In this document: one piece after another, positions 54,414 to 63,023 of the stretch
Numbering within the stretch: position 1 is the first letter of the stretch
Layout of the letters: each line of letters starts with the position of its first letter
Assembly: GCA_028277395.1 (NCBI GenBank)
Contig: JANQGJ010000060.1
Coordinates: forward strand, 1 to 64,000
Direction of reading: 5' to 3'
DNA length: 64,000 nt
DNA from: Bacteroidales bacterium
GTDB taxonomy: Bacteria; Bacteroidota; Bacteroidia; Bacteroidales; F082
The notes under the pieces: model-generated
Told to the model about the DNA's origin: nothing
The model's input: only the letters and a program-made list of their open reading frames with translations
Database searches by the model: none
Program-made: the position numbers and the translations under genes

Positions 54414-55109
54414 ATGACAACAGGAATTATATTACAAATTCAGGAAACAGCCAATTTGATCACCGGTAATTCAGGAGAAGGTGAAATTACCCTGCCAATT
54501 ATCGACCTTGTAATGAAAGGTGGCTGGATTATGGGGATAATAGGAATATTATCAATAATTGCAGTTTATATTTTTATTGAGCGATTTTTTGTAATAGGAA
54601 GAGCCAAAAAAGCTGATAAGGGCTTTATGGACAGTATACGTACCTTTATCCATGAAGGTAAACTTGAATCAGCCCAGGCATTATGTTTAACAAAGAATTC
54701 ACCAATCGGACGTATGATCAGCAAAGGGTTGTCCAGGATAGGAAGACCATTGGGAGATATAAATGCTGCAATTGAGAATACCGGTAAGCTTGAAGTTTCC
54801 AAACTTGAGAAGAATGTTGCCGGGTTAGCGACCATAGCAGGTGCTGCCCCTATGCTTGGGTTTTTAGGAACAGTTATCGGGATGATCAGAGCTTTTTATG
54901 ATATGTCTATGGCTGGGAATAATATTAATATTGAACTATTGTCAAGAGGAATTTATCAGGCAATGATAACTACAGTTGGAGGATTAATTGTTGGTATTAC
55001 AGCATATATTTTCTATAATATTATTGTATCAAGAATTCAGTCGGTTGTTTACAAACTTGAGATAAATGCAACTGAATTCATGGATATGTTACATGAACCG
55101 GCAAAATAA
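54414..55109 (+). CDS. exbB: MotA/TolQ/ExbB proton channel protein
   Basis: A 231-residue inner-membrane protein, with start at the ATG 54414 rather than the upstream TTG. Three helices: about 35-55, then after the conserved cytoplasmic loop, two helices around 135-160 and 185-205 (GLATIAGAAPMLGFLGTVIGMIRAFYDM...TTVGGLIVGITAYIFYN), matching TolQ/ExbB. Forms the proton-driven motor for TonB with ExbD, next gene (8 bp apart). Confidence 0.92.
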   Translation: MTTGIILQIQETANLITGNSGEGEITLPIIDLVMKGGWIMGIIGILSIIAVYIFIERFFVIGRAKKADKGFMDSIRTFIHEGKLESAQALCLTKNSPIGRMISKGLSRIGRPLGDINAAIENTGKLEVSKLEKNVAGLATIAGAAPMLGFLGTVIGMIRAFYDMSMAGNNINIELLSRGIYQAMITTVGGLIVGITAYIFYNIIVSRIQSVVYKLEINATEFMDMLHEPAK

Positions 55110-55117
55110 GTAAGATT

Positions 55118-55531
55118 ATGGCAATTCAAATGAGAAATAAAAGAGATACTAATTTCAGTATGTCGTCCATGTCTGATATGGTGTTTCTGCTATTGATTTT
55201 TTTCATGCTTACATCTACTCTTGTTGCACCTAATGCTATAAAATTATTGCTGCCTACAAGTAATAGCAAAACAATGTCGAAACAAACTGTAACTGTTTAC
55301 ATTAATAAAGCACGAAATATTTATGTTGATGACAGAAGAGTAGAACCTGCAAACCTTGAAAATATTCTGTATGGATTAATAAGAAATGAGCAGGCAGCTT
55401 CGGTTGTTTTGCGATCTGATAAAACTGCTCCCGTGCAGGATATTGTAGTAGTTATTGATGCGGTAAATGAAATCAATAATAAGCATAATACACAGCATAA
55501 GGTGATCCTGGCAACGAAACCAAAAAGGTGA
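55118..55531 (+). CDS. exbD: ExbD/TolR biopolymer transport protein
   Basis: A 137-residue protein with one N-terminal membrane helix containing the channel aspartate (Asp20 in SSMSDMVFLLLIFFML) and a periplasmic domain (TVTVYINKARNIYVDDRRV, KTAPVQDIVVVIDAV). Partner of ExbB. Followed 35 bp later by the TonB-like gene. Confidence 0.93.
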   Translation: MAIQMRNKRDTNFSMSSMSDMVFLLLIFFMLTSTLVAPNAIKLLLPTSNSKTMSKQTVTVYINKARNIYVDDRRVEPANLENILYGLIRNEQAASVVLRSDKTAPVQDIVVVIDAVNEINNKHNTQHKVILATKPKR

Positions 55532-55566
55532 TTTTGTACTCTGTGAATTAAACTCATAATCAGGAA

Positions 55567-56469
55567 ATGAAATTAGATAAAGACAGGAGAAGGGGACTAA
55601 TTGGAACCATAGTAATTCATTTAATATTACTGGTGTTTTTATTGGTTGTAGCGTTGCGAACTCCGTTACCTTTACCTGGTGAGGAAGGTGTTGAGGTAAA
55701 CCTAGGATATAACGATCAGGGTTATGGTAATATACAAAGTGATGTTCCTCCACCAGTAGCAGATCCTGTTCCTGTTAAGGAAAAAGTTGTTCCACCTCCT
55801 GTTGAGGAAGAACCAGAGCCGGTTGAAGAAGATATTATAACGCAGGATATTGAAGATGCTCCCAGTATTGAAGACGAAATCCAGGAAAAACCTGAAGAAA
55901 AGAAAGAAGAGGAAATAATTGAAGAGGAGGTTAAAGATCCGGTAAGGGAAGAAGAGGAAACAGAAGATCCCCCCGAAGAAATAGTAGACTCTTCATTTGT
56001 TCAGGAGGAGGTAACAGAAGAAGTAATAATTGAAGACCCAAAACCTGTTGTTAATACAAAAGCCTTGTATAAAGGAAGTTCATCTGATAACCAGGGAACA
56101 AACCAGGGAATTACTCAGGGTGCCGGCGATCAGGGTAAACCACATGGTTATAAAGAAAGTAACGATTACGATGGAAGAGGTGGTTCAGGTAACGGAGTGT
56201 CGTTTTACCTCGGAGGCAGAGGATCTCTTCATCTTGAACAACCCAAAGCAAAATTTAATGAACAGGGGACTGTAGTTGTTAGCATATGGGTTGATCAGGA
56301 TGGTATAGTAAAGAAAGCACAGGTTAGTGCCAAGGGAACTAATGTCCTTGATCAGAATCTTCGCAGAATTGCTGTTGATGCAGCGTATAACTCCACTTTT
56401 GCAAAAGATAATAATGCTGCTGAACTTCAGCGCGGTACGATTACTTACAATTTCATTTTGATGAAATAG
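55567..56469 (+). CDS. tonB: TonB-like energy-transducing protein
   Basis: A 300-residue protein with a membrane helix at about 10-30, a proline/glutamate-rich region 58-155 (VPPPVADPVPVKEKVVPPPVEEEPEP), a Gly-rich segment and a C-terminal TonB/TolA-like domain (AKFNEQGTVVVSIWVDQDGIVKKAQVSAKG). Third gene of exbB-exbD-tonB-like. Energises TonB receptors; the receptor gene downstream at 58501 is a possible client. Confidence 0.88.
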   Translation: MKLDKDRRRGLIGTIVIHLILLVFLLVVALRTPLPLPGEEGVEVNLGYNDQGYGNIQSDVPPPVADPVPVKEKVVPPPVEEEPEPVEEDIITQDIEDAPSIEDEIQEKPEEKKEEEIIEEEVKDPVREEEETEDPPEEIVDSSFVQEEVTEEVIIEDPKPVVNTKALYKGSSSDNQGTNQGITQGAGDQGKPHGYKESNDYDGRGGSGNGVSFYLGGRGSLHLEQPKAKFNEQGTVVVSIWVDQDGIVKKAQVSAKGTNVLDQNLRRIAVDAAYNSTFAKDNNAAELQRGTITYNFILMK

Positions 56470-56676
56470 GAATGTTGTCAGGCTTCCTGACTGGGACAAT
56501 CTCATAATGTAATATTGAATAATATTGCACTTATTCCCAATTATTTCTAGTTTAGATTGATCTTCCTTCCCCAACTACCGAAAAAACACCTCCACTCACC
56601 GAATAGTTATTTCCAGAAGCTTCAATGCACAATATATTTGCTGAAAAATTAACAATTATTAATTAAAAAAATTGAA

Positions 56677-57150
56677 ATGGAAACTCATGAAAGACTATAT
56701 CGCTCATCAACCGAAAAAGTTATTGGAGGTGTTGCCGGCGGATTATCAGATTATTTTGATATCGATGTGGTACTCGCACGCGTAATTTTTGTTTTACTTG
56801 CACTTTTCGGTGGAGGCGGAGTTCTTATTTATATCGTTATGTGGATAATTATTCCTGAACAGAAAAATATAAATACAGGTTATACCAATTCACAGAACAC
56901 GGGTGGTACTTCATCTCAGGGAGGTACAAACAATGATATCGTTGTAAAACCCGGAAACTCAAAACCTTCAAATACCGGATTAATTGCCGGGGTAATATTA
57001 ATTCTCATGGGAGTTCTGTTTTTAGGTGACAGACTTTTTCCATGGTACAATTTAGCTGATTTATGGCCATTGCTGCTAGTAGTTGTGGGTATTATTATGA
57101 TTAAACCTAGTATTTTCAAACCATCAAAAAAGCAAAACAATTGCTGCTAG
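56677..57150 (+). CDS. PspC domain membrane protein
   Basis: A 157-residue protein with an N-terminal PspC domain (LYRSSTEKVIGGVAGGLSDYFDIDVVLARVIFVLLALFGGGGVLIYIVMWIIIPE) and a C-terminal two-helix segment (GVILILMGVLFLGDRLFPW...WPLLLVVVGIIMIKPS). The last three residues, NCC and the stop come from a tandem duplication (57070-57210); without it the protein would end NNEI. Likely in an envelope stress unit with the following LiaF-like gene. Confidence 0.88.
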   Translation: METHERLYRSSTEKVIGGVAGGLSDYFDIDVVLARVIFVLLALFGGGGVLIYIVMWIIIPEQKNINTGYTNSQNTGGTSSQGGTNNDIVVKPGNSKPSNTGLIAGVILILMGVLFLGDRLFPWYNLADLWPLLLVVVGIIMIKPSIFKPSKKQNNCC

Positions 57151-57210
57151 TAGTTGTGGTATTATTATGATTAGACCTAGTATTTTTAAACCATCAAAAA
57201 AGCAAAACAA
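57070..57210 (+). repeat. Tandem duplication of 71/70 bp at the PspC-LiaF gene junction
   Basis: Copy 1 is 57070-57140 and copy 2 is 57141-57210. They differ by one missing G and two substitutions. Copy 1 is coding (end of the PspC protein); copy 2 is the spacer before the LiaF-like gene. Removing copy 2 joins the frames so that the PspC gene ends in GAAATTTAG, overlapping the downstream ATG by 11 bases. Confidence 0.93.
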
Positions 57211-58109
57211 TGAAATTTAGAAACATTTTCTGGGGCATAATCCTGATTATGATCGGGATCTTATTTACACTTGATAATTTACACTTCATAGATTTTGACT
57301 GGTACAACCTGTGGCGCTTATGGCCTGTGGTACTAATTTTATGGGGAATCTCGGTACTTCCTGTTAAAAACCTGATAAAAGTAGTTCTGGTATTGGTAGT
57401 TCTTGCAGGATCAGTTACTTACATGGTGAATTCAACTGTTCGCTGGCATGACAGAGATTATCATATCACGTACGACTTTGACGACAGGGAAGTTGATCAG
57501 GATTTTACAATTCCGTTTGAAGATTCTGTTAAAACCGCATCATTGGAAATGGAAGTTGCAGCAAGTAAATTCAACCTTATTGATGAATCATACGACTTGC
57601 TCGAGTTTGAAAAGAAAGGCTCTATTATTGACTACAAATATTCTGTTCGAAAAACTGATGATAATGTGGATGTTGATATTTATATTGAGGACGAAGTTGT
57701 TCTAAAGTCTAAATCTCATAACAGAATTGATATGTCACTAAATCCTTATCCTGTTTGGGATATGCATTATGAAGTTGGAGCTGCTGATGTGGAATTCGAT
57801 TTTACAGGGCTTAAAATAAGTGAGTTAAGTTTGGAAGGAGGAGCAGCAGCAATTATGATGAAAATAGGCGATGAATACCCAAAAACAAAAGTTAGAATTG
57901 AAGCAGGTGCTTCCTCAATAAAAGTTAAAGTTCCCAAAGATTCAGGGTGTGATTTAAACATAACTTCAGTTTTATCAGGGAAGAGCATATCAGGGTTTGA
58001 AAAAATTGATCATGGACACTACAGGACTGAGAATTTTGAAGATGCTGATAATAAGATATATCTTGTAGTTGAAGCTGCAGTTTCCAGTTATTCCGTTATC
58101 CGCTACTAA
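57210..58109 (+). CDS. LiaF-like transmembrane protein (toast-rack type)
   Basis: A 299-residue protein. Four N-terminal helices occupy about 5-75 (NIFWGIILIMIGILFTLDNL, WRLWPVVLILWGI), similar to DUF5668/LiaF-type, followed by an extracytoplasmic beta-rich domain (about 95-299) with repeated V-x-x-GAADVEFDFTGLK and GGAAAIMMKIGD motifs. Likely senses or responds to envelope stress together with the PspC protein. A strong terminator follows. Confidence 0.85.
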   Translation: MKFRNIFWGIILIMIGILFTLDNLHFIDFDWYNLWRLWPVVLILWGISVLPVKNLIKVVLVLVVLAGSVTYMVNSTVRWHDRDYHITYDFDDREVDQDFTIPFEDSVKTASLEMEVAASKFNLIDESYDLLEFEKKGSIIDYKYSVRKTDDNVDVDIYIEDEVVLKSKSHNRIDMSLNPYPVWDMHYEVGAADVEFDFTGLKISELSLEGGAAAIMMKIGDEYPKTKVRIEAGASSIKVKVPKDSGCDLNITSVLSGKSISGFEKIDHGHYRTENFEDADNKIYLVVEAAVSSYSVIRY

Positions 58110-58152
58110 AATGTAGGGCAGTTTCTGCCTGAACTATTATATATTTTCAATG

Positions 58153-58186
58153 CCCCGTTATAATTAAAATTATAGCGGGGTTTTTT
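58153..58186 (+). terminator. Rho-independent terminator after the LiaF-like gene
   Basis: Stem 58153-58165 (CCCCGTTATAATT) with 58168-58180 (AATTATAGCGGGG), one G-T pair, followed by six T residues. Confidence 0.92.
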
Positions 58187-58464
58187 AGTTGATCTTTTGA
58201 CTGGTTCTGTATGATAACATGTAAAAGTGATAATGTCAGGCACTTATCAATTTTATATTGGTTTGAAAATTTGGGTTGTGATGCTATAGTATATTTAAAG
58301 TAGATCAGATAAAAATAATATTAACATACCGTATTAATAATTATTTAAAATAAATTGGTATCACCTGCCAACCATATGCTTATGAAAGTTGGTCTGACAT
58401 TTGAAAGTTAAAAAGTTAAAGTATAAACTGATGAAAATATTTTAATCCTAATACACTTTTTGAT

Positions 58465-58472
58465 TACTTTGC
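58465..58472 (+). promoter_or_regulatory. Probable -7 box of the TonB receptor gene
   Basis: TTACTTTG, one base off TAnnTTTG, followed by GC as usual, 28 bp before the ATG. Confidence 0.35.
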
Positions 58473-58500
58473 ACGTTTCAAAACAATAGAATTATTTAAT

Positions 58501-60831
58501 ATGAGAAAAAGTTACCTACCCGTTATAGTTTTATTTTTTTTATTAGCCTTTTCAGGCACAGGTCTGATTGCCCAGGATGGGGTTATCAGAGGATTCATTT
58601 ATGAGGAAGAATCCGGTGAGCCTGCAATGTTTTGCAATGCTGTTCTTGAAGGAACATCATATGGTTCATCCACTGATGTTAATGGCTATTTTATAATATC
58701 GAAAATTGATCCCGGAGTTTATACTCTTGTAATTACCTATTTAGGCTATGATACAATAACTGAAAGAGTGAAAATAGATGCCGATAAGATAATCAGTAAA
58801 AATTACAGTTTGAAGAAATCATCCGTAAAGCTTGAAACAATTACGGTAAGTGCTGAAAGGGCAGAAGCCAGAACAGAAACCAAAACATCTGTTGTGAAGA
58901 TCACACCCAAGGATATTAAGCAGATCCCATCTATAGGTGGTCAGGCTGATTTTGCACAATACTTACAGGTTGTTCCCGGTGTGGTATTTACAGGTGATCA
59001 GGGTGGACAGTTCTATATCAGGGGTGGTTCACCAATCCAAAATAAAGTAATGTTAGATGGAATGACAGTTTACAATCCGTTTCATTCCATTGGGCTCTTT
59101 TCTGTTTTCGAAACTGATATAATAAGAAGTGCTGATGTTTATACTGGTGGATTTAACGCCGAATACGGAGGCAGATTGTCATCAGTTATGGACATCACTA
59201 CCAAAGATGGTAATAAGAAAAGATATTCAGGTGTAGTTGGTGCCTCAACTTTTGGTGCAAGGGCTGTTCTTGAAGGACCAATTGTAAAACAAAAAGCAAC
59301 CGACAGAGGAAGCTCATCATTCGTACTTTCGTTTAAAAATTCATATCTTGCTGAAAGTTCAAAGATATTTTACGATTATATTGATGAGGATGGACTTCCT
59401 TTTAATTTTTCTGACTTTTACGGTAAAGTTTCTCTTAATGCTGCAAATGGTAGCAAGGTTAGCTTCTTTGGTTTTAATTTCAATGATAATGTTGTAAATT
59501 ATAAAGCTATTTCAGATTTCGGATGGAAATCATCAGGTGGCGGAGCTAATTTCGTTATTATTCCGGGAAGAGCACCGGTACTAATTGACGGGATAATTGC
59601 CTATTCACAATATAAATCAAATATTGAATCCAGTACATTAAGTGAGAGAAGCAGTTTTATTGGAGGATTTAATGCCGGTTTCAATTTCACATACTTTTTA
59701 GGTAAAGATGAATTAAAATTTGGGTTTGAACTTGAAGGATATCGTACCGAATATAATTTCAATAATTTCCTTGGTGCTGAAATAGATCAAATCGAAAATA
59801 CAACACAATTAGGCATGTTTGCCAAGTACAAATCTGTAATTGGCAAATTCATTATAGAACCCGGATTAAGACTTCAGGTATATGCATCACTATCAGAGAT
59901 ATCACCTGAACCAAGACTAGCTGTTAAGTACAATGCTACTGATTATTTGAGGTTTAAACTTGCAGCAGGAATGTATACCCAGAATTTAATAGCTGCCTCA
60001 TCTGACAGGGATGTGGTAAACCTGTTCTATGGTTTTCTGTCAGGACCTGAAAACCTGCCTGACTCATTTGATGGTAAGGATGTAAACAGTAAGCTTCAGA
60101 AATCTAATCATGTTGTGTTCGGAACAGAATTCGATATAAGCAACAGCATTACAATGAACATTGAAGGTTATTACAAATATTTCCCTCAGTTAACCAATAT
60201 AAATCGTTTTAAGATATATTCGGAAGAAAATGCACCTGTTGGGGCAAGTGATGTTGAAACAAAAGATTTTATTTTTGAGAAAGGTGATGCCTACGGAGTT
60301 GATGTGGTATTCAAGTATGATTACAGGAAGGCATACTTATGGCTGGTTTATTCACTGGGGTATGTTACCCGTCAATATGAAGATCCTGATGGAAATATGG
60401 TGAAATACACACCTCATTTCGACAGACGTCATAATGTAAACGTTGTGTTTTCATATATCACAGGTAAAAAAAGAGAATGGGAGTTTGGTGCCAGGTGGAA
60501 TCTTGGTACAGGTTTCCCGTTTACTCAGATACAGGGATTTTATGAGTACCTGACCTTTCCCGGTGGTATAAATACCGATTACGTAACTGAAAATGGTCAG
60601 GTAGGTATTATTTACGGAGATCTTTTTAAAGGCAGGTTACCAATTTACCATCGTCTGGATATAGATATTAAAAGAAATATTTATTTAAGCGCAAATTCAA
60701 AGATTGTACTGGACCTTAGTGTAACAAATGTATATGACAGAGAGAATGTATTCTACGTTGATGTTGTTACAAATGAAACAGTTTATCAGTTACCTTTTAT
60801 GCCAAGTTTTGGATTAAGCCTGTATTTTTAG
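58501..60831 (+). CDS. TonB-dependent receptor with carboxypeptidase-regulatory-like domain
   Basis: A 776-residue outer-membrane receptor. Signal peptide 1-24; a carboxypeptidase-D regulatory-like domain about 27-110 (GVIRGFIYEEESGEPAMFCNAVLEG); plug about 125-230 with FYIRGGSPIQNKVMLDGMTVYNPFH; then the 22-strand barrel ending MPSFGLSLYF. No SusD partner is adjacent, so it is not clearly a polysaccharide-locus receptor. The neighbour 4 bp downstream is an oligopeptidase, suggesting peptide uptake, an inference. Confidence 0.93.
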   Translation: MRKSYLPVIVLFFLLAFSGTGLIAQDGVIRGFIYEEESGEPAMFCNAVLEGTSYGSSTDVNGYFIISKIDPGVYTLVITYLGYDTITERVKIDADKIISKNYSLKKSSVKLETITVSAERAEARTETKTSVVKITPKDIKQIPSIGGQADFAQYLQVVPGVVFTGDQGGQFYIRGGSPIQNKVMLDGMTVYNPFHSIGLFSVFETDIIRSADVYTGGFNAEYGGRLSSVMDITTKDGNKKRYSGVVGASTFGARAVLEGPIVKQKATDRGSSSFVLSFKNSYLAESSKIFYDYIDEDGLPFNFSDFYGKVSLNAANGSKVSFFGFNFNDNVVNYKAISDFGWKSSGGGANFVIIPGRAPVLIDGIIAYSQYKSNIESSTLSERSSFIGGFNAGFNFTYFLGKDELKFGFELEGYRTEYNFNNFLGAEIDQIENTTQLGMFAKYKSVIGKFIIEPGLRLQVYASLSEISPEPRLAVKYNATDYLRFKLAAGMYTQNLIAASSDRDVVNLFYGFLSGPENLPDSFDGKDVNSKLQKSNHVVFGTEFDISNSITMNIEGYYKYFPQLTNINRFKIYSEENAPVGASDVETKDFIFEKGDAYGVDVVFKYDYRKAYLWLVYSLGYVTRQYEDPDGNMVKYTPHFDRRHNVNVVFSYITGKKREWEFGARWNLGTGFPFTQIQGFYEYLTFPGGINTDYVTENGQVGIIYGDLFKGRLPIYHRLDIDIKRNIYLSANSKIVLDLSVTNVYDRENVFYVDVVTNETVYQLPFMPSFGLSLYF

Positions 60832-60835
60832 AATC

Positions 60836-62965
60836 ATGAGAATTAATAAACTTCATTTTGCTGCAGTTATAGTGGTATTTTTTATAGCCATTTCCTGTAA
60901 TCAGACTACACAACCTGCCATGGAACCTCCAATTGCCAAAATAATACCTAAAACACTAACAATGCACGGACATAGCAGGATAGATAACTATTACTGGCTT
61001 AATGATCGTGAGAACCCGGAAGTGATTGAATATCTGAATGCTGAGAATGCTTATACTTCTGAATCCATGAAGAAAACTGTTAAGCTTCAGGATGAGATCT
61101 ATAATGAGATAGTAGGGCGCATCAAACAAACAGATATTTCGGTACCATATTATTATAATGGTTATTCATATTACGTAAAATATGAGGAGGGGAAGGAATA
61201 TCCCGTATTTTGCAGAAAACAAAAAGGTGACGATCCTCATGAACAGATTTTTCTGGATGGAAACAAGATGGCTGAAGGACATGCTTATTTCCAAATTGGA
61301 GGATGGGAGTTCAGTACAAATAATAAACTTCTGGCTTACAGCGTAGATACAGTTAGTCGTCGTAAATATGACATTTATTTTAAAGATACAGAATCAAACA
61401 GAATATTTGACGAAGTTATTTCAAATACAACAGGCAACGTTGTTTGGGCAAATGATAATAAATCGGTATTTTATCAGGTAAAAGATAAAACTTTAAGGTC
61501 ATACCGGATTTATAAACATATTATTGGTACCCCGGTAGATAGTGATGAAATGATTTATGAAGAAAAGGATGCTACCTTTTCAGTAAGTGTTTACAAAACG
61601 AAATCTGAGAAATACATAGTATTAAGCTCTGAAAGTACACTTTCAAGTGAATGCAGGTTTCTTGATGCTGATAATCCAAATGGTGATTTTAAGTTATTTC
61701 AGAAGCGAATACCCGATGTTGAGTATGATATAAACCATCAAAACGACAGGTTTTTAGTGTTAACCAATTATAAATCTAAAAACTTTCAGGTGTTTGAAGT
61801 TCCGGAGGATAATACTGAAATTGATAACTGGAAAGAGTTGATTCCGGGAAGAACAGATGTGCTCATTGAGGAAGTAAATGTTTTTTCTGATTTCTTTGTC
61901 GTTACTGAAAGAAAGAATGGCTTACCTGAATTCAGGATCTTTAATACGAAAGAAAATACTGATCATTATCTTGAGTTTGAGGAAGATGATTATTTTGTGA
62001 CATCATCAGTAAATCCTGATTTCAATTCCAATAAATTCAGATACAATTATACATCATTAAAAACGCCCCAAACAGTTTACGATTATAATATGCTGAACAG
62101 TGAGCAGAAACTGCTTAAACAACAGGAAGTTCTCGGCGGTTATGATCCTGACGACTATATTACTGAAAGAAAATATGCCAAAGCCAGAGATGGCGTTATG
62201 GTACCGCTTTCAATTGTTTACAAGAAAGGATTTGTGATCAATGGTGATTCACCACTTGTTCTGTACGGATATGGATCATATGGCTACAGTATTGAGTCAA
62301 CTTTCAGATCTTCAAGACTTAGTTTGTTAGACAGAGGTTTTGCTTTTGTTATTGCGCATATCCGTGGGGGTGAAGAAATGGGTCGTCATTGGTACGAAGA
62401 TGGTAAAATGTTTAACAAGAAAAATACCTTCTTCGATTTTATTGATTGTGCAGAGTATTTAATTGAAGAAAAATATACATCATCGGATAAGATATTTGCC
62501 ATTGGTGGTAGTGCAGGTGGATTGCTTGTTGGTGCTGTTATAAATTACCGACCTGATCTGTTTAAAGGTGTTATTGCTGCAGTACCTTTTGTTGATGTTG
62601 TTACAACAATGCTTGATGAGAGTATCCCGTTAACTACCGGAGAATATGACGAGTGGGGTAATCCAAATGAAAAGGAGTATTATGATTATATGCTATCTTA
62701 TTCTCCTTATGATCAGGTGGAAGCAAAAGATTATCCTTCATTACTCGTAACAACAGGTTTGCACGATAGTCAGGTTCAATACTGGGAACCGGCAAAATGG
62801 GTTGCTAAGCTGCGGGATCTTAAAACCGATGATAATTTGTTGTTGCTCCACACAAACATGGACTTTGGTCATGGTGGTGCATCAGGACGCTTTGAGCAAT
62901 ATAAAGAAATTGCACTTGAGTACTCATTTATGCTTATGCTGCTGGAACCTGATAGCTATCAATAA
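60836..62965 (+). CDS. ptrB: Oligopeptidase B-like prolyl oligopeptidase family lipoprotein
   Basis: A 709-residue S9 serine peptidase. The signal ends in a lipobox-like AISC (Cys21), so it is probably lipid-anchored in the envelope. The N-terminal seven-bladed propeller (about 65-410) is followed by the alpha/beta hydrolase domain. Catalytic Ser559 (GGSAGG), Asp644 (LHDSQ) and His679 (FGHGG) form the triad, and the surrounding YDEWGNPNEKEYYDYMLSYSPYD is oligopeptidase B-like. It cleaves short peptides after basic residues. Starts 4 bp after the TonB receptor stop. Confidence 0.93.
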   Translation: MRINKLHFAAVIVVFFIAISCNQTTQPAMEPPIAKIIPKTLTMHGHSRIDNYYWLNDRENPEVIEYLNAENAYTSESMKKTVKLQDEIYNEIVGRIKQTDISVPYYYNGYSYYVKYEEGKEYPVFCRKQKGDDPHEQIFLDGNKMAEGHAYFQIGGWEFSTNNKLLAYSVDTVSRRKYDIYFKDTESNRIFDEVISNTTGNVVWANDNKSVFYQVKDKTLRSYRIYKHIIGTPVDSDEMIYEEKDATFSVSVYKTKSEKYIVLSSESTLSSECRFLDADNPNGDFKLFQKRIPDVEYDINHQNDRFLVLTNYKSKNFQVFEVPEDNTEIDNWKELIPGRTDVLIEEVNVFSDFFVVTERKNGLPEFRIFNTKENTDHYLEFEEDDYFVTSSVNPDFNSNKFRYNYTSLKTPQTVYDYNMLNSEQKLLKQQEVLGGYDPDDYITERKYAKARDGVMVPLSIVYKKGFVINGDSPLVLYGYGSYGYSIESTFRSSRLSLLDRGFAFVIAHIRGGEEMGRHWYEDGKMFNKKNTFFDFIDCAEYLIEEKYTSSDKIFAIGGSAGGLLVGAVINYRPDLFKGVIAAVPFVDVVTTMLDESIPLTTGEYDEWGNPNEKEYYDYMLSYSPYDQVEAKDYPSLLVTTGLHDSQVQYWEPAKWVAKLRDLKTDDNLLLLHTNMDFGHGGASGRFEQYKEIALEYSFMLMLLEPDSYQ

Positions 62966-63023
62966 GCAGATTATTGCTCCAACAGTTTTATTTCACAGTT
63001 GAATATTTTCATGGTATTGGGAA

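Larger units (their letters stand above)
58110..58500. other. Intergenic region between LiaF-like and TonB receptor genes
   Basis: A 391-bp interval. It begins with a strong terminator (58153-58186), then 280 bp of AT-rich sequence with no frame worth calling, and ends with a probable receptor promoter (58465-58472). Confidence 0.6.
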
